Shown here: positions 1 to 4,840 of the stretch, piece by piece
Layout of the letters: the number at the start of each line of letters is the position of its first letter
Numbering within the stretch: position 1 is the stretch's first letter
Assembly (NCBI GenBank): GCA_016203215.1
Contig: JACQNF010000024.1
Span: 1-5,209 of the forward strand
Source of the DNA: Candidatus Woesearchaeota archaeon
GTDB lineage: Archaea; Nanobdellota; Nanobdellia; Woesearchaeales; GW2011-AR9
DNA: 5,209 bases
Reading direction: 5' to 3'
Notes under the pieces: generated by a model
The model's database searches: none
What the model was told of the DNA's origin: nothing
The model's input: the letters and a program-made list of their open reading frames with translations, nothing else
Program-made: the position numbers and the translations under genes

Positions 1-8
1 ATTGATCG

Positions 9-137
9 ATGAGCGGCACCAATAATTTACCCAAAATCGTAGTTCCCATTCTGCCTCTTGGCCGCGGCGGCGACTTTTTCTACAGAGCCGGTAGCGATGG
101 CTTTGTGGAAAAAGCCGACGCCACGATGGCGAACTAA
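9..137 (+). CDS. possible small protein, 42 aa, unknown function
   Basis: An ATG at 9 opens 42 codons ending in TAA (135-137). An in-frame TGA lies at 3-5, so in this frame it cannot be the tail of a longer gene. The first bases read ATT GAT CGA TGA in another frame, so an upstream gene could end in an ATGA overlap with this start, the usual geometry for translational coupling; only three codons of that gene would be visible. The product is short, with a hydrophobic patch near residues 10-17 and a Gly/Phe/Tyr-rich middle (around 18-28), and has no membrane segment or motif I recognise. The ribosome binding site, if any, lies outside the window. The DNA at 50-130 is more GC-rich than the following spacer, which fits coding sequence but does not prove it. 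It could also be a non-coding end region. Confidence 0.35.
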   Translation: MSGTNNLPKIVVPILPLGRGGDFFYRAGSDGFVEKADATMAN

Positions 138-152
138 ATACAGACACATTTT

Positions 153-189
153 CAAAAAATTTATATACCTGGGAGAGATGATCATCTTG
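153..189 (+). promoter_or_regulatory. TATA promoter of the ABC transporter operon
   Basis: TTTATATA at 160-167 follows an A-run (154-158) suited to a BRE. The first T lies 29 bases before the GTG start at 189, so transcription would begin at or next to the start codon, giving a leaderless or nearly leaderless mRNA. GAGATGAT at 175-182 resembles an archaeal Shine-Dalgarno (GAGGTGAT) six bases before the GTG, but would be in the transcript only if transcription starts further upstream. The two readings conflict and the sequence does not settle it. Confidence 0.6.
176..187. promoter_or_regulatory. 12-bp perfect palindrome between TATA box and start codon
   Basis: AGATGATCATCT reads the same on both strands and sits just after the TATA box and just before the GTG start of the ABC ATPase gene. 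This is where archaeal repressors often bind to block preinitiation complex assembly. A perfect 12-mer palindrome is expected about once by chance in a window of this size, so only its position makes it notable. It also overlaps the Shine-Dalgarno-like GAGATGAT. Confidence 0.3.
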
Positions 190-1139
190 TGAATTTAATC
201 CGGTTAAGAGAGGTGACGAAAGAGTACCGCAAACGCCCCGTTCTCCAGAATGTTAACCTACAGATTAATGAGGGGGATATTTTTGGAGTTATCGGCCAAT
301 CAGGCAGCGGCAAGACGACACTTCTCAATCTCATTGCCGGTTTCATCGAACCAACAGAAGGAGAAGTGGTATATTCGCCTCAAGGCAGCACAAAAGAGAA
401 AGATCTTCACCGCCATTTCTCCCAGATCAAGCGGCACATAGGATATACGCCGCAACACAATTCTCTGTATCCAAAGTTAACAGTAGAGGAAAACTTATGG
501 CATTTTGGGAGACTCTATAATATAGATAAGCAAACGTTAGCAACAAACATCCGGAACCTGTTGAACTTTACCCATCTTATCGATTACAAGAATTTCCTTG
601 CAGAACAGCTATCAGGAGGGATGCAAAAGCGACTTGACCTTTCTTGCAGTCTTGTCCACAAGCCGCGGTTGTTGATTCTCGACGAGCCCACTTCTGACCT
701 TGATCCGATCTTACAGCGTGAGATTATCCATCTTCTTCAAGAAGTGAACAAGCAAGGAGTGACCATTATCATCGCATCCCATCATTTAGAGAGCATCGAG
801 AATATCTGCAATAAAGTTGCAATCATCCATCATGGAAAAGTACACAGTCACGGTTTGCTCGAAGAGGTGCGAAAACCATACCTCAAAGACCACTTCACGA
901 TTCGAGTTCGATCGGTGGAACAAAAACAAATGCTCATTGATAAGCTCAAGGTTCTTCCAATCCAAAAGATTGTGGATAAAGGGAACTCCTTAATAATCTA
1001 CCCTTCAAATGTAGAAAGCACGATGGCAAATCTGATCAAAATTATCAAAGAAGAAAACTTGTATTTGCACGATCTCGACCTGCGCAGACCATCTCTTCAT
1101 GAGATATTTGAAAAGATTGCGACGAGCACAGAACAATAA
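189..1139 (+). CDS. ABC transporter ATP-binding protein (ABC-2 exporter type)
   Basis: This is the cytoplasmic ATPase that would power the permease encoded next. All nucleotide-binding motifs are intact in the 316 residues: Walker A GQSGSGKTT (36-44), Q-loop Gln89, signature LSGGMQKR (141-148), Walker B LLILDEPT (161-168) with Glu166, D-loop SDLD (169-172) and switch His198. After about residue 230 comes an accessory domain ending in PSLHEIFEKI (301-310), the counterpart of the P-[ST]-L-x-x-[IV]-F tail common in NatA/DrrA/CcmA-like ATPases that pair with ABC-2 permeases. The GTG at 189 is chosen because the ATG at 178 meets a stop after three codons and because the encoded N-terminus has normal length before Walker A. 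The gene ends in tandem TAA TAA (1137-1142). The substrate cannot be told; export of a lipid, drug or surface polymer is typical of the family. Confidence 0.95.
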   Translation: MNLIRLREVTKEYRKRPVLQNVNLQINEGDIFGVIGQSGSGKTTLLNLIAGFIEPTEGEVVYSPQGSTKEKDLHRHFSQIKRHIGYTPQHNSLYPKLTVEENLWHFGRLYNIDKQTLATNIRNLLNFTHLIDYKNFLAEQLSGGMQKRLDLSCSLVHKPRLLILDEPTSDLDPILQREIIHLLQEVNKQGVTIIIASHHLESIENICNKVAIIHHGKVHSHGLLEEVRKPYLKDHFTIRVRSVEQKQMLIDKLKVLPIQKIVDKGNSLIIYPSNVESTMANLIKIIKEENLYLHDLDLRRPSLHEIFEKIATSTEQ

Positions 1140-1156
1140 TAAGAACAGTAATGGGT

Positions 1157-1179
1157 TGCGTGGGATTGTTTTTCACGCA
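1157..1179 (+). other. intercistronic hairpin between ATPase and permease genes
   Basis: TGCGTG (1157-1162) pairs perfectly with CACGCA (1174-1179). Two G-T wobbles (1163/1173 and 1164/1172) can extend the stem to 8 bp around a 7-base loop. It lies in the 69-base gap between the two transporter genes. No T-run follows, so it does not look like a terminator; an RNA-stability or processing element is possible. Six perfect pairs can also arise by chance. Confidence 0.3.
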
Positions 1180-1187
1180 GATTCAAC

Positions 1188-1200
1188 AAAAAAAAAGAGG
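1188..1200 (+). promoter_or_regulatory. A9 tract and Shine-Dalgarno of the permease gene
   Basis: Nine A residues (1188-1196) run straight into GAGG (1197-1200), eight bases before the ATG at 1209; GAGGCGA (1197-1203) differs by one base from the archaeal consensus GAGGTGA. No TATA-like element lies at the proper distance upstream, so the permease is best read as translated from the operon mRNA with this site. The A-tract would keep the site unstructured and is also a possible slippage point for the polymerase. Confidence 0.6.
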
Positions 1201-1208
1201 CGACGACT

Positions 1209-2915
1209 ATGGCGGCAATTTGGTTACTTACTGTCAAAAATATCAAGCTCTTGCTCCGCGCAAAGTGGTCAGCACTGATCGTGATTTTTGCCCCGCTGTT
1301 ATTGATTCTCCTCCTTGGTCTTTCATATAACACATCCAATAATTTTGGGATTGTGGTGGGAGTATACGCTCCCCAGTTTACAGATGACATTAAAGCATTT
1401 ACGGAACTCTTGAAAGAAGAAGAATTCACTATCAGAGAGTATCCAGAGAGTATTGAAAAATGCGTTGACGACATCAAAAGTGGTTCTGTCCATACGTGTA
1501 TTTCTTTACCTGAAAATCTTCAAGTGCAAGATAACGCAAGGAAAGAAGTGACATTTTATGTTGATCCCAGCAGGATTAATCTAGTATGGATGGTACAAGA
1601 GACGGTCAAGAACAAGTTTAATATCAAGTCACAAGAAATTTCCCAAGAATTGACACAGAACCTGCTCACAAAGGTAGAAGATACGCGAAACCAGCTTTCA
1701 ACACAAACCACCAACATCGTTTCTGCAAAAGAAAAAGCAACTGCCGCAGATCAAAGTACCAGTTCTGTTGCCGAAAGCCTCAGAGGGATTGACTTCCAAG
1801 CTCCAGAGACCGTTTATTCAGTAAATGGAAGCAGTATCACGGAATCATTAACGAACACCAAAGAGAAGCTTGCAGAAGCTGTCGCCGCAGTGAAGGATTC
1901 TGCTCTGGAAGAGACTGAAAAAGAAGAGATTATTTCCGCATTAGCCGCGCCAACGAATACAATAAACAGCTTGCTCGATTCCAAAACGGGAGATCTCCTC
2001 ACGAATCTCCACGCTGACCTTGAAACGGTAAAAGAAAAGCTTCGTATAGCAGCATCTGCAGTCAGCTCTTCAACAGAGACGTTAAGTTCATCTTCAAGCA
2101 CTCTCCAAGGTGTCAACACTGCTTTGGATGCGATGCAGGCTTCGATTAGTGAACTTCAAGGAAAACTGGATTCATTAAAAGTAACTGATGCCCAGACGAT
2201 TACATCGCCACTTGTCACGAAGATTGAAAAAGTCAGCGGTGAAAGAACATACCTTAATTATCTCTTCCCTGCGTTATTGGTCTTGGTAATCATGTTTAGC
2301 ACAATGCTACTCGGAACAACGCTAGTCATGCTGGAAAAGCACAGCCCGGCGTTCCTCCGCAACTTTTTCGTGCCCGTAAGTAAGTTTACATTTATCACAT
2401 CCGTCTACGTGACAAACATCGTCTTGATCATCGCTCAGATCCTCATCATTTTAGGGATTTCCCTTTTCTTCATCAAAGATTCATTAGGATCTTTAGCATC
2501 GGTAGCGTTGATCCTCTTTATCAGCGCATCAGTATTTACTTTTATCGGCATGGTCATAGGCTATCTTTTCACCTCGGAGGAAACAGCGAATCTTGGGTCG
2601 ATCTCATTAGGGAGCGTATTCCTTCTTTTCTCGGGAATAATCTTGCCATTGGAAGCTGTACCGCCGCTGGTTCGGAGCGTTGCTGAGTTCAACCCATTTG
2701 TGCTCTCTGAAAAATTAGTACGAGAGGTTTTCCTCTTCGGCTCGTCGCTTGGCCAGAATCTCCTAGATATTGGAATACTCGTGGCGTACGCGATTGTTCT
2801 CTTTGTGGTGATCTTAGTGATGGAGACATTCCTCCACAAGCACTTAGTCAAGAAATTCCTCCACCGCCACCACGTCTTCCACCGCCAGCGGGAGAAACAA
2901 CAGAAGAACATTTAA
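1209..2915 (+). CDS. ABC-2 type permease with large extracellular coiled-coil domain
   Basis: Membrane partner of the preceding ATPase, 568 residues. Predicted segments are TM1 about 21-39, then five more at about 349-374, 395-422, 428-454, 462-483 and 519-541. The region at 455-500 (EETANLGSIS at 457-466, then GIILPLEAVPP at 476-486) is typical of ABC-2 permeases. Between TM1 and TM2 lie about 300 residues: a mixed alpha/beta head (about 45-125) with two cysteines (85, 97) that could form a disulfide, then Ser/Thr/Glu/Lys-rich helices to about 330, broken near Pro199 and with an NGS glycosylation sequon at Asn206. One TM, a long extracellular helical insert and five TMs recalls YhgE/Pip and EsaA, but homology is not shown here. 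The C-terminal 28 residues are His/Arg/Lys-rich. The ATG at 1209 has a Shine-Dalgarno. Substrate unknown. Confidence 0.9.
   Translation: MAAIWLLTVKNIKLLLRAKWSALIVIFAPLLLILLLGLSYNTSNNFGIVVGVYAPQFTDDIKAFTELLKEEEFTIREYPESIEKCVDDIKSGSVHTCISLPENLQVQDNARKEVTFYVDPSRINLVWMVQETVKNKFNIKSQEISQELTQNLLTKVEDTRNQLSTQTTNIVSAKEKATAADQSTSSVAESLRGIDFQAPETVYSVNGSSITESLTNTKEKLAEAVAAVKDSALEETEKEEIISALAAPTNTINSLLDSKTGDLLTNLHADLETVKEKLRIAASAVSSSTETLSSSSSTLQGVNTALDAMQASISELQGKLDSLKVTDAQTITSPLVTKIEKVSGERTYLNYLFPALLVLVIMFSTMLLGTTLVMLEKHSPAFLRNFFVPVSKFTFITSVYVTNIVLIIAQILIILGISLFFIKDSLGSLASVALILFISASVFTFIGMVIGYLFTSEETANLGSISLGSVFLLFSGIILPLEAVPPLVRSVAEFNPFVLSEKLVREVFLFGSSLGQNLLDIGILVAYAIVLFVVILVMETFLHKHLVKKFLHRHHVFHRQREKQQKNI
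2828..2887 (+). repeat. short in-frame repeats encoding the His-rich permease tail
   Basis: ATTCCTCCAC occurs at 2828-2837 and 2855-2864, offset 27 bases. TCCACCGCCA occurs at 2860-2869 and 2878-2887, offset 18 bases. Both offsets are multiples of three, so the protein repeats as FLHKH, FLHRH and VFHRQ (residues 541-560). This looks like local duplication within the gene. Confidence 0.5.
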
Positions 2916-2934
2916 ATGCCCTGGTGAAGAGGAG
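2911..2934 (+). promoter_or_regulatory. possible internal TATA box and Shine-Dalgarno of the kinase gene
   Basis: TTTAAATG (2911-2918) overlaps the permease stop codon and starts 32 bases before the GTG at 2943, close to the spacing at the other promoters here. GAGGAG (2929-2934) sits eight bases before the GTG and is a convincing Shine-Dalgarno. The ribosome site is well supported; the TATA box is only a candidate, since it matches the consensus imperfectly. Confidence 0.45.
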
Positions 2935-2942
2935 AAAAACTT

Positions 2943-3455
2943 GTGGCACAGTTACAGAGAAGGGCAAAAATAGTAGTCATTACCGGTACTCCTGGTGTCG
3001 GCAAGTCCAGAACAGCACAATTTCTTCAGAAAAAATATGGTTGGCGCAGGCTTGATCTCCACCAGTATTACAAAGAACTCTCAGAAGGGTATAACCGAAA
3101 AAAGAAATGTTATAATTTGAATCTTCAGAAGGTAACTACGCTTGTCCACCGAAAAAGCAAGGAAAATGACACCCCTTTAGTCATCGATTCGCATATTGCC
3201 CACCACCTCTCACCAAAGATCGTCGATCTCTGTGTAGTGTTGACGTATTCCAATCTCAAAACATTGCAGAGAAGACTGCAGCGACGTGGATACAGCAGAG
3301 AGAAAGTAAGAGAGAATCTCGACGCGGAAATTTTTCAAATTTGTCAAGTTGAGGCAGTGGAAAAAGGTCATTCAGTGATTGTCTTCGACCAGATCTCCAG
3401 CCAAAATTTGCCGCGAGTGGCGCTTAAGATCCAGAAAGAAACGGAGAGGAAATGA
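2943..3455 (+). CDS. AK6/Fap7-family adenylate kinase-like NTPase
   Basis: Small P-loop kinase of 170 residues, the usual size for archaeal AK6/Fap7 proteins. Seen features: a beta strand and Walker A GTPGVGKS (15-22), the family's Asp-x-His motif in VIDSH (80-84) in place of a classical Walker B, and a LID-region block RRGYSREKVRENLDAEIFQI (114-133) of the R-G-Y-S-x-x-K-x-x-E-N-x-x-A-E-I type. Family members have adenylate kinase and ATPase activity; eukaryotic Fap7 and archaeal homologues bind ribosomal protein uS11 and act in late small-subunit maturation. That role is carried over from the family, not seen here. The GTG start is fixed by GAGGAG eight bases upstream and by the short lead before the P-loop. 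It follows the permease by 27 bases and may be co-transcribed, but a private promoter is possible. Cysteines at 56, 97 and 134 match no metal motif. Confidence 0.88.
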   Translation: MAQLQRRAKIVVITGTPGVGKSRTAQFLQKKYGWRRLDLHQYYKELSEGYNRKKKCYNLNLQKVTTLVHRKSKENDTPLVIDSHIAHHLSPKIVDLCVVLTYSNLKTLQRRLQRRGYSREKVRENLDAEIFQICQVEAVEKGHSVIVFDQISSQNLPRVALKIQKETERK

Positions 3456-3473
3456 GCTCGTGGAAGAATGAAT

Positions 3474-4430
3474 TCACTCCCCCTTCATATAATCAATGCG
3501 AGCAAGCTGGGCTAAAGAATAGCCATGGACCTCGGACATCAATCCCACCAGCTTCTTTAATGAATTATTGAAATCGCAATGAATAGATCCTCGAGGATTA
3601 TCTTTTGGTCGAAGATATTCTTGAGTGGAAGGGTCAATCAACGCGCCATTCTGATCAAAACGTGCAAATGGCTTGAATTTGCATCCTCGCGAAAGTTCAA
3701 CGAAGCCAACCGAGCCGCCATACCTCATGTGACCCCCGCGCCTGTCCCGTTGAACGATGAATTCACCGTGAACAGGACGCTGCCTCTTATTAGAATGAGT
3801 GATACTACTTGACGAATCATGGATCCAATACCGCAGCGAAAATGACATGATCTCGCGTAAGAGATTAACTCCATGATCGACGTGAAACGTGATAAGTAAA
3901 TCATAACTTGGATTTAGAACCACTTTCTCAACGGAGCTAGTAATAATTACATCATTTCTTCTTGCATGCGGATAGAGTGTATCATGGGAAGGAAAGAATT
4001 CAAAATCATTTCCAAGATAGAATCCTTCCTTTTTCCGAGGAAACCGACCGATTGTGAGGAGATTACGAAGAACGTCAGGATTGCCACGCGTTCGCGATCC
4101 TTCAATGTAATCATAGAGAACATCTTCGAGGCTAGCTTCACGATTGATTTCGAAGGTAGTAAGAGATAAAGGCAGCCCCGTCTCTTGATCAGCAGAAGGT
4201 AGAATAAAAGGGAGAAAGGCATTGGAAGAATAGACCTCTAATTGCATCGGTTTAACGCCGAGACAATCAATTACTTTCTGATAGCTGCGACGATCACCAG
4301 GATTCTGTAATGTTCTCAGGCGCGGCAATTCCAGCGTTTTGTCGTGGGGAAGAGAGTATAATGTATAATCTGGCAGGACGTTAGGTATAACGTTGGCAGC
4401 ACGAGTCATCAAATTTTCAAGGAAATCCAT
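3474..4430 (-). CDS. soluble protein of unknown function, 318 aa
   Basis: I do not recognise the family. The ATG at 4430 is chosen over a TTG at 4475 because GGAGGT lies seven bases upstream and because the TTG would fall inside the TATA box. The product has no signal peptide or membrane segment and looks like a mixed alpha/beta cytoplasmic protein. The N-terminal third is Pro/Leu-rich; a Phe/His/Arg stretch lies near 143-158 (FEFFPSHD at 143-150). The middle is rich in histidine (183, 186, 204, 212, 221, 234), with HVDHG at 183-187 and a basic Gly-rich part (RDRRGGHMRYGG, 228-239). A HC pair (284-285) precedes a helical end. Histidines in such density could bind metal or nucleic acid, but no known signature is present. 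It is transcribed away from the neighbouring membrane-protein gene and converges on the kinase gene with 18 bases between stops. Reading frame and start are well supported; function is unknown. Confidence 0.8.
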   Translation of the reverse strand: MDFLENLMTRAANVIPNVLPDYTLYSLPHDKTLELPRLRTLQNPGDRRSYQKVIDCLGVKPMQLEVYSSNAFLPFILPSADQETGLPLSLTTFEINREASLEDVLYDYIEGSRTRGNPDVLRNLLTIGRFPRKKEGFYLGNDFEFFPSHDTLYPHARRNDVIITSSVEKVVLNPSYDLLITFHVDHGVNLLREIMSFSLRYWIHDSSSSITHSNKRQRPVHGEFIVQRDRRGGHMRYGGSVGFVELSRGCKFKPFARFDQNGALIDPSTQEYLRPKDNPRGSIHCDFNNSLKKLVGLMSEVHGYSLAQLARIDYMKGE

Positions 4431-4437
4431 TATCGAT

Positions 4438-4443
4438 ACCTCC
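4438..4443 (-). promoter_or_regulatory. strong Shine-Dalgarno fixing the start of the unknown protein
   Basis: On the minus strand GGAGGT lies seven bases before the ATG at 4430. This is the best ribosome binding site in the window. With the TATA box at 4477-4486 the transcript should start near 4454, leaving a leader of about 24 bases that contains this site. Confidence 0.8.
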
Positions 4444-4475
4444 GGTGAATATCCTAAATGCCCAAGAAATGCCAA

Positions 4476-4511
4476 TATTTATAAATTTTTAAATTTTATT
4501 TTATACTTCAG
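4476..4511. promoter_or_regulatory. divergent promoter with a shared palindromic TATA box
   Basis: ATTTATAAAT (4477-4486) is a perfect 10-bp palindrome and a good archaeal TATA box on both strands. On the plus strand TTTATAAA begins 34 bases before the ATG at 4512, predicting a leaderless mRNA; no Shine-Dalgarno precedes that ATG. On the minus strand the same element predicts a start near 4454 and a Shine-Dalgarno-bearing leader for the gene at 4430. The minus side has the A-rich flank expected of a BRE (complement of the T-run at 4486-4490). The other AT-rich bases (4491-4504) could hold a second plus-strand TATA. Confidence 0.65.
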
Positions 4512-4775
4512 ATGAATTTTCAGAAGATAAGACCGGAGGTAAAGGGCGTTCTCGCATTTGCAGTTCTGTTGTTATTGGTCTTAGCAGGCTTCTACATTTC
4601 GTATATTTCCCTGAAGGATAATTTACCCGAAGGAGAAACGTTTACATCGTTTGTGGGTAATGCGTTTCGGCAAATCGTAGGCGTTCGCCCCGAGGAGAAA
4701 GCAGAAAACACATCCAACACTGATGACCTTGATTGCCCTTCCGGAAAAGTGTTGACAGAAGGAGAGTGCGTCTGA
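4512..4775 (+). CDS. small single-span membrane protein, 87 aa, unknown function
   Basis: The product has a short basic N-terminus (Lys5, Arg7, Lys11), one hydrophobic segment at about 13-33, and an acidic, polar C-terminal half. The positive-inside rule places the N-terminus in the cytoplasm and the tail outside. The tail carries an N-T-S sequon (66-68) and ends in C75-P-S-G ... E-G-E-C86-V, a C-P-x-G-x(n)-G-x-C pattern that suggests a small disulfide loop on the cell surface. The ATG at 4512 has no Shine-Dalgarno but is 34 bases from a TATA box, fitting leaderless translation. It shares its promoter region with the divergent unknown gene and lies 65 bases before the release factor gene, with T-runs and a new TATA box between, so co-transcription with the latter is unlikely. 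No family recognised; the reading frame is probable rather than certain. Confidence 0.7.
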   Translation: MNFQKIRPEVKGVLAFAVLLLLVLAGFYISYISLKDNLPEGETFTSFVGNAFRQIVGVRPEEKAENTSNTDDLDCPSGKVLTEGECV

Positions 4776-4794
4776 TTTTTGATGATCACTTTTT
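4776..4794 (+). terminator. probable oligo-T terminator
   Basis: Two runs of five T (4776-4780 and 4790-4794) directly follow the TGA stop of the small membrane protein, separated by GATGATCAC. Archaeal RNA polymerase terminates at such T-runs without needing a hairpin. A new TATA box follows within 15 bases. Confidence 0.5.
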
Positions 4795-4806
4795 GAGCAC
4801 CAAATG

Positions 4807-4840
4807 TTTATAAATCTGCCCCCTCACTCTTCATCGAATA
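4807..4840 (+). promoter_or_regulatory. TATA promoter of the release factor gene
   Basis: TTTATAAA at 4807-4814 begins 34 bases before the ATG at 4841, exactly the spacing seen at 4478/4512. The leader would be zero to a few bases, and no Shine-Dalgarno is present (the bases before the ATG are pyrimidine-rich), so leaderless translation is expected. Confidence 0.65.

Noticed and set aside
1157..1196. Hairpin plus A-tract as an intrinsic terminator
   Set aside because: On the plus strand the tract is A, not T, and lies eight bases after the stem; it is followed at once by a ribosome binding site for the next gene.
1151..1330. 59-codon plus-strand ORF starting with ATG between the ATPase and permease genes
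   Set aside because: It has no Shine-Dalgarno or TATA box at the right distance, and two thirds of it overlaps the start of the clearly coding permease in another frame.
1097..1477. 126-codon minus-strand ORF across the ATPase-permease junction
   Set aside because: It lies opposite two well-supported genes and has no domain or ribosome site.
1814..2119. 101-codon minus-strand ORF opposite the coiled-coil region
   Set aside because: The Ser/Ala/Val-rich product mirrors the Ser/Thr/Glu-rich helical codons of the permease; no start signals.
2561..2911. 116-codon minus-strand ORF opposite the end of the permease gene
   Set aside because: Its Trp/Arg/Lys-rich product is what the complement of the His-rich tail and TM region would give; it has no promoter or ribosome site.
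3579..4222. Several ORFs of 67-91 codons overlapping the unknown minus-strand gene on both strands
   Set aside because: None has a Shine-Dalgarno or TATA box, and all sit inside the frame with strong start signals ending at 3474.
4592..4789. 65-codon minus-strand ORF opposite the small membrane protein
   Set aside because: The plus-strand frame has a TM segment, a promoter and a sensible surface tail; the reverse frame has none of these.
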